Positions 1 through 24,508 of a DNA stretch of 64,000 nucleotides are shown piece after piece. This DNA is from Trichosphaerium sp. ATCC 40318 (lineage: Eukaryota; Discosea; Flabellinia; Trichosidae): NCBI GenBank assembly GCA_038496445.1, contig JALMLS010000370.1, positions 124,001 through 188,000 on the forward strand, read 5' to 3'. The notes under the pieces were generated by a model that had not been told where the DNA came from, searched no databases, and worked only from the letters and a program-made list of their open reading frames with translations. The position numbers and the translations under genes were made by a program. Numbering within the stretch: position 1 is the stretch's first letter; every line of letters begins with the position of its first letter.

Positions 1-1060
1 TGTACTATGCAAAATTAATGACAATTCAAAGATAATGTATACAAATAGTAATATTCCAATTAAATCCATCAATAACTCTAGATAGCAAATTTGGTCCAAT
101 CCATCCCCTAGTATTTTTACATTAAATGCCATTTTTTATGTTATTGTACCATTTTTTGTTAATGTTACCAACTGGTACCACTGCTGAGGCCATGGCATCA
201 TAAAAAGCATGTATAAAAGTGTTATTGGGCTCAAAATTCACTAAAACTCCATTGGTGGTATGAGCTTTTTTTTTATTGCTTTGTTTAACAACCACCTACA
301 ACAAATAACCAAATAATAGTTAAATATGAAAGTACTTTATTTAGCGAGTGTATTGGTTTGAGCAATATTTCATCCCAATCCAAATAAGTTCCACCATATT
401 TAAGTAACAAAGCAATTCTCCAAAGATCAGACTGAAAGGCTAAATGCAATTGCACACTTTGCCAAGTATTACTGTTAGTAGTAAAGTGATTTAACCATTT
501 CTTGTTTAAAGACAACAAGGAATGTTTATCCAATATTTGTTCATTGACATTTGGTAGTAATCTAAGTCGTGGGTCTTGATGTAAATTCAGTGCACCATCA
601 TTTTTGTTTCTAGTTTGTGATAAATAACATAAACTAATGCACCTCACCTCCAGCATGTGACTTTATGTTGTGGGTGGAAGCGGGCAGCAGCTTCAATTGC
701 ACACGCTGTTCTTGTTGATAATTGTTTGACACCTTAATACATTTAACACTTCACACACGTGAAATTCATACCCAAACAAACAAAATGAATTTGACGGGAG
801 TAATGCTCTTTCTCAGTAATAGACTATCACCGTTAGCTTTAAAAATGAAGCGTACGAACAATGGGTGTAAGGTATGAAGCGTTTTCCACACGCACGTAAG
901 TATGCGGTCTATAATCCAAATCACGAGCGTTTAGGATAGGCTGAATTGTAAAGAACACAATTACAGTACTCAACACAAGCAATCCAACAATGTTTCGCGT
1001 AGTTCCCTTTTACCAGTTAGACAGACCACCAAAATATCCTCACACCTTGCTGCAACGCAT
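1..1060 (-). CDS. Type II membrane glycosyltransferase with DXD motif (partial, runs off left edge)
   Basis: Predicted Golgi-type glycosyltransferase of the DXD sugar-binding family (alpha-1,4-galactosyltransferase/OCH1-like); acceptor unknown. The start at 1060 gives a five-residue first exon (MRCSK). A GT..AG intron then leads into a hydrophobic anchor (IVGLLVLSTVIVFFTIQPIL), typical of a type II signal anchor. Downstream exons carry HYSRQIHFVCLG, then TRTACAIEAAARFHP. The core LLLKYGGTYLDWDEILLKPI (about 380-430) holds the metal/nucleotide-sugar DXD as DWD. After further introns come NGVLVNFEPNN and GWIGPNLLSRV, matching the family's 'GPDLLTR' block. A last donor (GTATAC) with acceptor TAG near position 5 shows the gene continues beyond the window. 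Introns are about 35-50 nt. Family assignment is firm; substrate is not. Confidence 0.8.
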
Positions 1061-1190
1061 AGAACAACAGGCGCCAGTTCAAATAAACACGTGTTTTGAC
1101 TGAGACGGTCACAATAGCAACTTAAGCGCTAAATAGCTAAATATTTTTTTACAAATTTATACAAAAGCTTCTATCACAGATTTGATGAAC

Positions 1191-2075
1191 CTACGGTATT
1201 GTGTAGGTTGTAAAAAACTCAATCTCTGTGTTTCGTCGGCCTATTGTCGCTGGTCTGTTTCCTAAGGAAACTCCTGGCGTATTAGTGCGCTTTAAACGCC
1301 TTGGGCTACTCTGAAATTCTCCAATTTCATTTTTGTGAGAGCTGGGGGACAAGATTTGCGGTGGTTTAAGGCCAGAAATCGTTTCATCACCAAACATCCT
1401 GAAAGTGCTTTGACGGCCTAGCACTGTCTCAGTTGCCTTTGGCACAATGCCCAGTCCTAACGAGAAAAGTTGTTGCTTTGTCTCTGGCTCCTAGAAAAGG
1501 AGTTGGCACAAGTTGATTGGCAGAGATAACGTGCCGTTTCACCATTTTCTTGCAGCTCGATATCGCTGTCACTACTTGTGTACCCTCCTATGGGTATCTC
1601 AACCTCCTTTGTTGGGTTAACTTGAATGGATGACGTCGATACACTCAAAATCCAAAAAAGAATCATGTACCAACATAATTTCGTCTTCAGAGCTGCTGCT
1701 GTAACTATCCTGCACGTCCCCGGTTACTTCAAAGTTCTAAATTCGGATAGTGAGCTTTCGGATTTTGATGGCAAACTGGATAACGAGCAAAATAGCTATG
1801 CACCATTTCTTCGTCGGAAACATCGCTTGATGAATCATCAGCGGCGTGGTAACAGCTGCGCAATAACGATTGGCCAAAATGTAACTTTTTGTGCGTTGAT
1901 TGTTCTGTAACTGATTGTAAGTAACCTCACATTGTTGTTGCATGCACGAACCTCCGCCGTTACCGATTATGAGAACTTTTCTGTTAAATCTCACGCCCAC
2001 ATTGGATTTAGAAGGTCTTGCACCCGCTGCGCGCATACAAGGACGTATTGATACTAATCGCATTATGAAAATCAA
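1191..2075 (-). CDS. Acidic serine-rich protein of unknown function
   Basis: I do not recognise this protein. Joining frames across short introns gives a basic N-terminal stretch (about 1940-2063, ending near FNRKVLIIGNGG). Next come acidic Ser-rich segments (DDSSSDVSDEEMVHSYFARY, then SYSSSSEDEIML, then YTSSDSDIELQENGE). The C-terminal exon (about 1191-1490) includes TVLGRQSTFRMFGDETISG and ends RRNTEIEFFTTYTIP. The spliced frames keep consistent phases at the 1690 and 1740 junctions, which supports coding. The start is uncertain (2075 or the in-frame Met at 2063). It lies head-to-head with the BEACH gene across about 280 bp. Low-complexity acidic clusters suggest a disordered, possibly phosphorylated protein; function is not inferable. 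Confidence 0.55.
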
Positions 2076-2352
2076 AATAGAAGCGAAATGTTCTAAAAAA
2101 AAATGCCAAAAACACTACATACGCATAGAACTGCTCATGTTGTACTAATAATACTATTGCCTGCGCTCAGGCAATCGCCATGGCCAGTGTTGTGAGAATG
2201 ATGTAGACCTGGTTAAGGCAATCTACCACACCTACAGTTCACCAAAAAAAGCTTACAAATTGTCAGGATTTGGTATAAAAACGTAGCGAGCGCTACATTG
2301 GTATGACAACTTCGATCAATTCTATCGAGACACGCAAATTGGCTTCTAGCTA

Positions 2353-15132
<12,780 letters not shown>

Positions 15133-15265
15133 TTTTTGTAAATAAGAAAAAAGTGCTTTACCACACCAAACCCATCAAGTATCAGTATGTATTTATTTAC
15201 AAACAACCAACTGCACAAGCGCTTTGAATGAAAACCTTTTGTGCTTAAAAACTATTTGCCAATCT

Positions 15266-17072
15266 CTAGTTGTAAATGTCCTGGCCAATACTTTGCGCGG
15301 CATCATGTGCGACTGCCTGCACTGTAGGATACTCAAAAGGTACTGGCTGTTGAAATCCTTGTTGTTGCCCAACACGCGTTAAAGTGTGTTGACCGTCAGG
15401 ATTGGCGCCTGGTGCGTGGCCGTGTTGCTCGATGGCGGTATTCCAAAAATTGCAGTCATCCGTTTCTATAATGTACTTGGAAAATAGGGCGTGTTCCTCT
15501 CCCTCAGGCGGTGTTTGGCCCACAGCCTCGAAGGTCAGTGAACAAATCCCAGATTCGCCTACTGTGTATGGGAAAGATACGACTGGACTCACAGGTGACT
15601 TTGCAACGATGAGTCTCCGAACGCTTGACGACAAACCAGGGAATAGTCCTAATTCTAAATTGGCATACCACAAAAAATTACGAGGCGTGTATCTTACCTT
15701 GGTGGTAGTCCACAACTAGTCTAGTGTTCACGCAATGAGACCATAGTGTACCCAAAGCAGCGGTCACTCCTGGAGCCTGTTGTGCTAAATGTGCCTCTAC
15801 AAACGCAACAAAGTTGAGAAGAGGTACAAGAAAACAAAATTTATCAAATAGAGTGAAAACAGTTAGTACCTTGAAAGTCCCAGTGAACTGATGTCCGCTT
15901 GGATGTCACTTGGTTAACGACAACCACTGGTATGTTGAAAGCTTCCGCGTAGTACTTTAACTTGGCAGCAGCCTGACTAAGATAACTCTGACGTTTTGCA
16001 ATCTGCTGTGATCCTTAATTTGCCACCAAATACATGTCAGAGTTCACGAACGTGTTGTAGTGAGTACCGTATTCCTTTCTGACGAGTGAGGCGATGGAAT
16101 CTACAATAACCAAGCGAATGTCTTCCTCTATAATGAGCTCTTCAAGTGAATCAGTCTCTCGTGTGCCCACTAGCCTGTTGAGGGTCAATATGAGGCCATG
16201 CACGGATTGTTACATTAGGTTTTCACAAATAAAAGGTTACACAGAGATGAGATAGTATCAAATAACAATACTAGTCAATCAAATCCTGTGAGATAAAACT
16301 AACTACGTACAGGTCTAAAAATTGAGTGGCAGTTTCTACATCTCGCTTTACTAATACGCGCGTTGCCATCTCAACTTTTGTAGCATCAGACGTCAATTTA
16401 TCCGGGTAAAGCGATTGGGCTATTTGCATCAAGCGCTCAGCCGAGAAAGTTTGTTCCATGTCTATGTAGTATACTCGGCCTGGCAACTCATCTAAACGTT
16501 TCGTTTTACACTTGTATAAGATATATAGTAAACCGGTGTGCAAGTACCTGAATGTGATGGTAAACATGCCGTCGCTGCTATCATGTGACAAAACTGAGTC
16601 TTGCCAGCACCGGCTGGTCCAACTATCTGGAGCGATATGAGCAAAATCAAGTGAACGTCAGTGCAATTACCTCTGTAACCGATCCTGACGGTACGCCTCC
16701 ACGTAAATACGCGTCAAGTGGAGGTATTGATGTAGATAGGCGCCCTTCTTCTCTATTCTGAAGCACTTGGAGAATCTTTGGTTGAAGTTAACGTCGCTAT
16801 CGCAGGTTGTGTCTTAATTACCGTTGTTGGTTCATTGATTACATTTTGGCTGACTTTATCAACTATATCTAACACCAGTGCGTGTGGCAAGTTTAAATCA
16901 GTCAACAGTTCAAGTGTAGACTTTTCTAGCACATCCTAGGTTATAACTAAGCTTTGTTATTCTCAGTATTTTGTGTTACCCTGCAATCATTGTAATTACG
17001 CTTTGAAAACCTTTCCAGTACTTCATCGCTCCATTTATCAACTTTTCGTAGACTGCGTACGTTTTGTAGCAT
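15266..17072 (-). CDS. RAD51B: RAD51B recombinase paralogue
   Basis: RecA/RAD51-family ATPase; RAD51B works in the BCDX2 complex in homologous recombination in the nucleus. The chosen start at 17072 opens MLQNVRSLRKVDKWSDEVLE. A following exon has LSTSIPPLDAYLRGGVPSGS. Walker A is GPAGAGKTQFCHMIAA (about 16570-16625) and Walker B is RLVIVDSIASLVRKEYGTHY (about 16080-16125). Then come AFNIPVVVVNQVTS, GVTAALGTLWSHCVNTRLVV and RRLIVAKSPVSPVVSFPYTV. The segments 'IVDS(I/V)ASLVRKE' and 'AALGTLWSHCVNTRL' are closer to RAD51B than to RAD51, DMC1 or XRCC3. After the core there is an extension of roughly 90 residues, Gln/Pro-rich near its end, to the stop at 15266. It lies downstream of the RhoGAP gene on the same strand, about 130 bp apart. 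Confidence 0.88.
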
Positions 17073-17205
17073 GGTTTGTTGAATGTAGACCTTATTTGAC
17101 TTTTTATTTTTTTGTGACTTTATAAAAAGACAAACGTTACACTTTAAAAATGGCCACTTGATGGGTTTTATTTACATTTGTTGGTGGATTAGGAAGTAGT
17201 CGAAT

Positions 17206-20200
17206 TCAAACCGCTAAATCCAAAGCCTTGCACAAGTACGTGAGAAAAGAAAAAAAACAAGTTTGTGCTGTACCTTTTTGAGCTGTTGGAGTACTTTTGC
17301 GTACCCGCAAACATCTGAAAGTGCACCGTCACGAACACTTGTACGAACTTTGTTAAGACCAACCACTATTAGGCCAAATATCTTTATCGTGGCTTGCTTA
17401 ATTTGTTCTAGTTTCGCCAGTTGTGTTTCGCTCAACTCTTGAGGAGCTGAGGAACGTGCTTCTAATCGCGATAAATCCCAAACTTTGTTAGGATCCGAGG
17501 CTGCTAACATCTACGACAAGTCCAGTAAGATATAGGAACTCCGTTTTGACGTGTATAGGCGGTACCTTTTGCATTATAGAGGCAACACGACTAAGACGCA
17601 CAATAGCCGTCATAGCTTTTTCAGTGAGTGCACTTTTAGAGTACACCTTTACCTTTACAATGATTTGGTTGATAGCAGCTTCACAGCCCCTCTTCACTGC
17701 GAACAGCATGGAATCGCTAGCTCGTTTTTTCTTCATTGCCACCTCTGGTAGGCGTGTTGATTTGGTTTTGACAGGTGCTTTAGGTTTATTAGCTGCATCA
17801 ATACTTGACGCAGGTCCTTTCAACAGCCTATGAATAAGGAACACTAGGCGACCAATAGACTTGGCAGCTTGCATCTGTTTACCCTTAAACACCTAAATGA
17901 TCCAAAGTTACTATACGGTTAAATGGAGGGAGAGAGTCGTACTTCATTGAGCTGGGCGATAAGAGATTGACCACAGAACGTACTTATCTCATCGAGAAGC
18001 GTAGTTGTAATGGCACAGATAGACTCGTACTTCTTCTGAGACTCTGTAGGAACGCCTTTATTAGGTGGCAATACTACAACCTTTGGATCTGGAACTTGGT
18101 AGAGTCTTGTTCGCGATGTTTTGATCAGCTTGTAGAAATGTATGTAAGCTGTAAAGTAGTATACATGAGCCACGAACCTTGGTAACTGTGCGAGTAACCT
18201 TGGCAAGCACAACTACCTGCGCCAGTCCTAGGTTAGGTAGAGAGGCCTACAACAATGTTATGTCTGGTGTTACGTAATATTAAGGTTGTTCAAAACACAA
18301 AAGGGATATAGATATGCTAGTAGGCTGTTCCAAAACCATGCTGATAAAAACCAAAAGAATGAATAAATACCTTTAGCTTAATAGCATATGTCAGTATTTC
18401 TTTGACTTTGCTAGAGCTCGTCTTGATAATTGCAGAAAACTCAGTCACGTCCAAAGCTGCGGGCGCTGAAATTTTGAAAATGCGTTCAATCAACTATTTT
18501 TAAACCAAAGTTACTACAAGTTACCAAAACCTCATAACGACGCACGTCATCTACTGCCTTTATGGCTCGTATGAATCTGATACATTGATGGGAATAATAA
18601 GACGGCTCAGCCTTCTTCAAATCTTCTTCTAGTTTATCAGTTGCACTATGTCAAAACGGTAAATCCCCCACATTCAACAAGTGGTAAACACGAACGTTTT
18701 TATGTCTTCGTGAACAGATTCTAAGCACTTGGCCACAGCAGCCACCAGTCCTTTGAATTTTGGGTTGGCTCTGTTGTTAGATAGCTGACGTGCAGTAAGG
18801 TTGGTAAGGTCTTGCTCAGTAATATCTTCAACTAGTGGCAGATTATTTACTTTCTACAAAGGCACCGGTTAGCTTGCAAACTCCCTTTTTTGAATAAAGT
18901 ACAGCTAATTTAAGTAGCCTAGCCAACTCACCTTTTTAATCCAAAGTACACATCGAGAGAGTGTAGCCACTGCACGTATCGACCCAATAGCGGCCAATTC
19001 CATAAGATAGGGTTTAAGCAATGCTAATTTGTCACTTATCTTTGCAGCTTCCTTGAGGTTGTATACTGTTACTTATCTTGCAAAACAAAACAATTTCAAA
19101 ACGTTAAATGCTCCAAAAACACAAATAATTACCTCATCGGCTTTAGCCTTTAGCTTGATGACATAAGGCTCAGCGTCTACCTTGATAGAAGAATCTATCT
19201 GCATCTTGGTGACTTGCATAGTGCCATGTGCTTTCACGAGGCTACTGGCATCAGTATCAACGCCAACAGGCATTCGCCGCTCTTTGGGTGGTGGCACTCT
19301 TGCGGACATACTGCCGCTGTGTTGTAATTGGCGTCTTGGCGCAAAACTGTCAAACTCTGCTCCTTTGCCAATATTAGTACTAGCACTCTAATCTATTTAA
19401 GTTTTGCAAGCGTACTCTTGGCATTTGCTTTTATCTTCGGTACAGCAGCTGACTGAAATCTTTGTCTTGGATTCTCTGGTTTGTGATCTGAAGATGAGCT
19501 GGAAGTTTCGCTGTCCACCGGTTCTTCTTCAGTAATGCTGAATACAACTTCTGGAATTGCTTCCGCCAACTTTTGAACCACCATATCAACTGCAGGAGAT
19601 CGCTCTACACGTGTCTGCGGCGCTTCCTCGGCTGGAGGATTAGGCGTCTCATCAGAGGTAGTACTGTCACTTTCAACCACTTGCACTTCCACATTAACGC
19701 TCGGATCCTTCGGCAGTGTAGGTATTTCTACTACCTCTTGTGGCACTGGAGGTTTCGCTGTAGGTGGTTTATCCGCTTGGAACATAGGATTGTGGAAGCC
19801 TGAGCCTTCTGCCATCTTGGGCGTAGACACACCTGATTCACTATCACTGACAGGCAATTCTTTAACTTGCACTGGTAGTGAGACCGCTTCAGGTACAGAT
19901 TCCTTGGATTTCTTGTTCTTTTTATCTCGTTTTTTCTTGGCTTTTTTCTTGTCACGCTTCTTGTCTCGCTTATCTCGCCTGTCTACACTACGTTTCCGTT
20001 TCTTAGTACGCTCAATGGCTATTGTTTCAACTGGTTTCGGAGGTTTAGGCTGTGGAGGGGCAACCTCTCGGTCACCACCTTGTGCTATCTCATTGAGTAG
20101 GTCCTTTATACTTTTGATAAGAACAGCTCTTTCACTCAACTCGTTGTTATCCATCGTGTCAATAACGTTTTTGATCTTATCAATTTGACTAGAAACCTCT

Positions 20201-22238
20201 CTGAAAGATATCGCTGCGACCATAAAGTGGGCCTAAATTTGTTCGTTACATTAAATAGAACACGCTGGTTGTACTTTGGCATCCAGGATCTCATTGGCGG
20301 AGCTGACAGGTGCCCTGTTCGCTAGCATGCCAACAGATAGTTTTTTTCGCTCCATAAGCGCATGGTCGCTGTCCTGCCTGCTTGACAACTGGCGTGCCAC
20401 CGTCTTGAACAGCTCGTTCACTTTCATTAGTTCCATGGCTGTTGTGAACGATCCCAAGTCTCCGTATACTAAAGCCAAGGGTGTTAAGGAAATGGTTGCG
20501 GTTAAAAACTAGTGTGTTGTTACCTCGAGTAATGAACTCTTCAATCACTGACAGATTTGCCAAAATATCCTTACACATTGTCAGGATATCAAGAAAACCT
20601 TACTACTGAGCGTACCTCACGGAACTTGCGAGATTCGCTATTTTGAGTGGATGACTCCTCCATTGAAGGGAAATTGAAGTCCTGTAACTCAGCTGCGAGT
20701 TCATTGAGATGCTCAAGTTGCTCTTCAATGTCAGAAGTGCCATCTAACATGAGCATTGTATCAACTGAGGCATTATCACCTAATAATGATGTTTGAATGA
20801 AAACACGAAACAAGAATTGTATTTGCGAGTATTGTAGGTACCTGAGCCCATTGCAGCCGCAAGTAATTCAGCGCTAGTTTGCGTATTGGATTCATCTTTT
20901 TGAGCAGGGGATGGCGCAACATCTTCTAAGACAGCAAATGACACTTTGTGACCCTACAATTAAATGGTCAAATCAATATTGATTCCCTTTATTGTGCAAA
21001 CGAACGAGTTGTTTTGGAGGCGCCGCTGCTTCTGCTATGCCCTTCTTCTTTCCCTTTTAGGTACTGATTAGATAAACCCACATAGTGCATTTTTAATGGT
21101 GTACCAAACGAACAGATTGTCTGAATCTTGATCCAATACTGTGCCTACGAGATTTTCGTTTTGGAGTCGGTGCAGTATTGCGTGCGCTCCCCTCAAAGTG
21201 TATGGCAAGCTTTGCAACTATTAATAAAAAACATTTTGGCGCTATCAATAAAAAAGAAGGAACGTACCTCCTGCGGTACGATTGTGTCACCAAAGAAATA
21301 TTCAACTTTTTCAATGAGCAACTGCACAACCCCATTTGCACTTATACTATCCTGAATGATCGTTTCGACATCGCCAGCAAACGATCTAAGCAAACTTGGT
21401 GCAAATACTATGGCTAAATTGGCAGAGTCCATCATGTTGAGCCTGAGTGTAATTAATTAATATCAATTCAATGCTAAACTTGCAACAAAGCGTACTCCTT
21501 CACACCGTGAACCAAACTTAATAGTTTGAGAACCATGTATAGGCTCCTTGAATGACCTGCAAATATTAAATAAAAATCCGTATGAGTTAGAAGGCTACGC
21601 ACCACTTGGTAGGTTTTCTATAAGGCGTTTAATGGCTTGATTTCTCTGTGCCCTATTTACTATTTCTATCACGTGACGTATTAGCGACACGCATTATATT
21701 CGACTGGAGTACCCCATGAGCTGATAAACCCATCATAGAGATCGAATGTAATGAGAGGTTCCTAGACAAAACGTGTAAGGCCATACGCAATTATGACGGT
21801 TGTAATAATAAGATAATTATATAAAAACCGTTAATCGTACCGGCAACTCCCTTATCCACATCTTCAATACGCCCGCAACAACGTGCACACGCGCTTTGGC
21901 TTCAAGGAAATTTGGTCTGCCGCCTTGGTTTTGTGAGTATTCAGAAAAAAAGACATGCAACGTTTAAAAACCGCTTACCATGTTGATAAACCTTCTTATA
22001 TTCCTGTATTTGTTTGAAATTACCAGGGATACGAAACATGCCTCTTGTGGCAACTAAATATGTGACGATCAATACGCTAGTTACTAACTACATTGGGCGT
22101 ACCCTTTGGAATTAAGAACGCCACAGTATCCTCCAAAGGCGCTGGAAGGATAGGCGACTGGGGGTCTAGCCGAGAGCCAAATACCTTCCCCCTCCCATAT
22201 TCATCCTCTTTAAACAACTTTTTGAACTTTTTAAACAT
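17206..22238 (-). CDS. RhoGAP protein with Lys-rich linker and long helical C-terminal region
   Basis: GTPase-activating protein for Rho-type GTPases. The start at 22238 reads MFKKFKKLFKEDEYGRGKVF, then FGSRLDPQSPI opens the RhoGAP domain. The catalytic Arg finger lies in GMFRIPGNFKQIQEYKK (about 21990-22040). VHVVAGVLKMWIRELP and MMDSANLAIVFAPSLLRSF (about 21380-21435) complete the domain. Downstream exons hold a basic patch (KRKSRRHSIGSRFR), acidic helices (DIEEQLEHLNELAAELQDF) and a Lys/Arg/Asp-rich linker at about 19900-20030 (DKRDKKRDKKKAKKKRDKK). A long, mostly helical region follows, ending ALDLAV at 17206. The apparent stop at 19393 is removed by a GTACCG..ATTAG intron (54 nt, phase 0), so this is read as one gene. 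The GAP domain is certain; the tail is unrecognised. Confidence 0.82.
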
Positions 22239-22420
22239 TGCACTACTACGGAACTCTCTGGCCGCTGTATTTTAACACTCACACGCGTAGAGTTTGTGTG
22301 GTATTACGGTAGTGCTTTCTTATTGTAAGGACAGCTTATTTATTCAATTAAGGCAAACGGAACCACTAATTGGTGTTTGCAGCCTCTAACAGGTGTTTCA
22401 CGAGGTCTGACTCACTGTTC

Positions 22421-23025
22421 ATGGCGAAGCGCAATCGTTCCTACGATACGAGCGAAGTAATTCAAGGGATAAAGAAACAACGAAAGGAAACATCATGTTT
22501 GATAACTCTAGATGACGAAGAAGTGAAAGAACTGTTTGATTTATTAGACAAGGACAAAAACGGTTAGATGCTCGTTTTGGGAATCCCATATAACGCTGGT
22601 ACCAGGCAAAATTACTTGGGTGGAAATTGAGGCGTCAATGAAGGCAGTGGGTATGGATTGCGACGAAACTGAAGCAAAACGCATGATAGCCACCATAGAT
22701 ACAAATAGTATGCACTAGCGTTGCACGTGTCACTTACCTGCCCAACTTAGAGGATGGCATGATAGATGCGGATGAATTCAAGAAGCTTCTCACTGCTGAG
22801 CTAGAAAGCACTGAATTGACAGAACTGGAATTTGTCTTCAGCTTGTTTGACCGCACAGGGAAGGAACGACTAACGATAAAGGACTTGAAGGCAGCCGCGC
22901 AAGAGTTGAGAGAAGACGTAACAGACGCAGACCTAGCGAGCATGGTTTCTATTGCAGACAAAGATAACAAGGGCTATGTAACATCAGACGATTTTGTCAG
23001 CTTTATGTCGGCGCCTTGGACGTAG
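22421..23025 (+). CDS. Centrin-like EF-hand protein
   Basis: Small calcium-binding protein of the centrin/calmodulin superfamily, expected at basal bodies, centrosomes or nuclear pores. Three exons are joined by introns of about 50 and 44 nt. The start at 22421 (MAKRNRSYDTSEV) is preferred over an upstream in-frame Met at 22370 because a basic N-terminal tail is typical. EF1 DKDKNGKITWVE and EF2 DTNKDGMIDADE have full ligand sets; the EF2 codon is completed across the second intron. EF3 DRTGKERLTIKD looks degenerate. EF4 DKDNKGYVTSDD has Asp at position 12. The EF3-EF4 linker LKAAAQELREDVTDADLASM matches centrin ('LKRVAKELGENMTDEEL'). It is divergent from the RhoGAP gene across 182 bp. Confidence 0.88.
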
Positions 23026-23165
23026 TGTAGTGAGTGCAACCAAAAAGAGGAAAGAAGGTTTTTGTTTGACAATCAAAAGCGTAATTATCCAGTTGGAACC
23101 GAACTTGTATTTACCAAAAAAAATTGGTACAAAAAGTAAACTGGTTTTTGTAAGTCACAGTTCAA

Positions 23166-24162
23166 TTACTGCGTCTTCTTCTCTGTTTGAGCCTTTTTGG
23201 AGGAGTAGTTGCGGTAGTAGAATCCAAAGAAAAGCAACATGATGGTAAATACAGCATACCAGCCGAATGCAAGGGACCAGAATCCGTTAGGGTGGTTGCA
23301 CTTTCCGTAAAAGAGATTTGGGTACATCTAGCGACTGGTCAGCTGGTGAAAACAAAATAGAAAAAAAGAAATTGAGGCTGTAGCGTACCTTTGGGTATGC
23401 GCAGCCAACAAGCAAACCAATAAATTGAATGATTTGAATCTGAGTCAAGTACTTGCGCCACCAGAAACGGTAACCAAGTGTGGTCAATCCGTAGTACATG
23501 TACATGATGGTGTGGACAAATGTGTTAGCTACCATAGGTTCGTATACCATGTAGATACCCTACAAACGAGGAGTTAGTAGTGGTATTTCAAACAAACCCA
23601 AATTAAAAAAAAAAAAACAGTGTGCTTACAGTTTCCATTTGACTCCAACCAACAAAGGCCATGATAACGTGGTGGTACACGTGCAAGAAGATCAAGTCTT
23701 TTTGCTTAAGGACGAGGAAGAGAGTGTCAAACCATTCGTAGTACTTGCTCAAATAGAAAGAATACGACCAAAACGCGAGTGCGCCTTTAGCGTACTTGTT
23801 TTCTGGATCGCAATTCAAATATTCCCAACCTACGTTGATAGTGAGAATCGTAAAACCGAGCGTAAAAAGATGTGTAATTACTATTTTTACGCACCATCTT
23901 GTTTGTAGTATTTGACCAGTGTGACCAAGGTACCAACGAGCATTAGCAACGACCACAAGCTGAGGAAGATGTTGTGCAAGAAAAAGATGAATGTCAACTT
24001 CAATGGTTTGGTTCCCTTTAACAAGTATTGTAATCCGTACATCACCACCAAATAGCCAATACTGGCGTAGACAGGGAAGTAAAACGAAGCACCGAAGGTT
24101 GTTTCTTTGTTTAACTCCCAATTGTCGATGAAATCAACGACGACTGCAGTAGCGTTTTCCAT
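23166..24162 (-). CDS. ELO-family fatty acid elongase (3-ketoacyl-CoA synthase)
   Basis: Condensing enzyme of microsomal very-long-chain or polyunsaturated fatty acid elongation, an ER multi-pass membrane protein. The start at 24162 reads MENATAVVVDFIDNWELNKE. The domain shows KYYEWFDTLFLVLKQKDLIF, then the catalytic histidine box HVYHH (LHVYHHVIMAFVGW, about 23650-23690). An exon follows with NTFVHTIMYMYYGL. The C-terminal exon has NGFWSLAFGWYAVFTIMLLFF and a Lys-rich end (SSKKAQTEKKTQ), resembling an ER-retention tail. It has four or five exons with introns of about 50-60 nt and the usual ELO length (about 280-300 residues). It converges with the centrin-like gene and diverges from ECM29. 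Acyl-chain preference cannot be read from the sequence. Confidence 0.93.
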
Positions 24163-24508
24163 AGTGTATAGCCTTCATAGTATTAGTTACAGCTGTATTT
24201 GGCGAAGCAAAAAATAAGAAAAAGAACTAAATTGTTCTGTCTCTCGACCGCAGTAACAACTAGCGATATTGGGAACAAACTTACTGTTTTGTTACAGTGA
24301 GGAAGGGGATGGGAATGAAAGGTAAATCTGTAAATTGAGCCTAGTATACAATTTGTAAACCAGTGAACTGCCGCCCGAATGACTAAGTTTCAACACTCGA
24401 GTTGGAGAAAGATGTTGACAAATCAAGGGCTGTTTGTCTGTGAAAATTTAGGTACAGTTTGTTGACGCCCAAATAACACGAAAACTTTGTCATTAACGCC
24501 AACACATT
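24163..24508. other. Intergenic spacer between divergent ELO and ECM29 genes
   Basis: No ORF of note. It presumably holds both promoters; I see no recognisable TATA box or other motif I would defend. Confidence 0.6.

Noticed and set aside
19393-19400. Stop codon separating the RhoGAP gene from a downstream gene
   Set aside because: A 54-nt GTACCG..ATTAG intron removes it with matching phase and leads into a good open exon. Transcript data could reverse this.
19790-20188. 132-residue plus-strand ORF rich in Leu/Ser/Arg
   Set aside because: It is the antisense of the Lys/Asp/Pro-rich linker of the RhoGAP gene and has low-complexity shadow composition.
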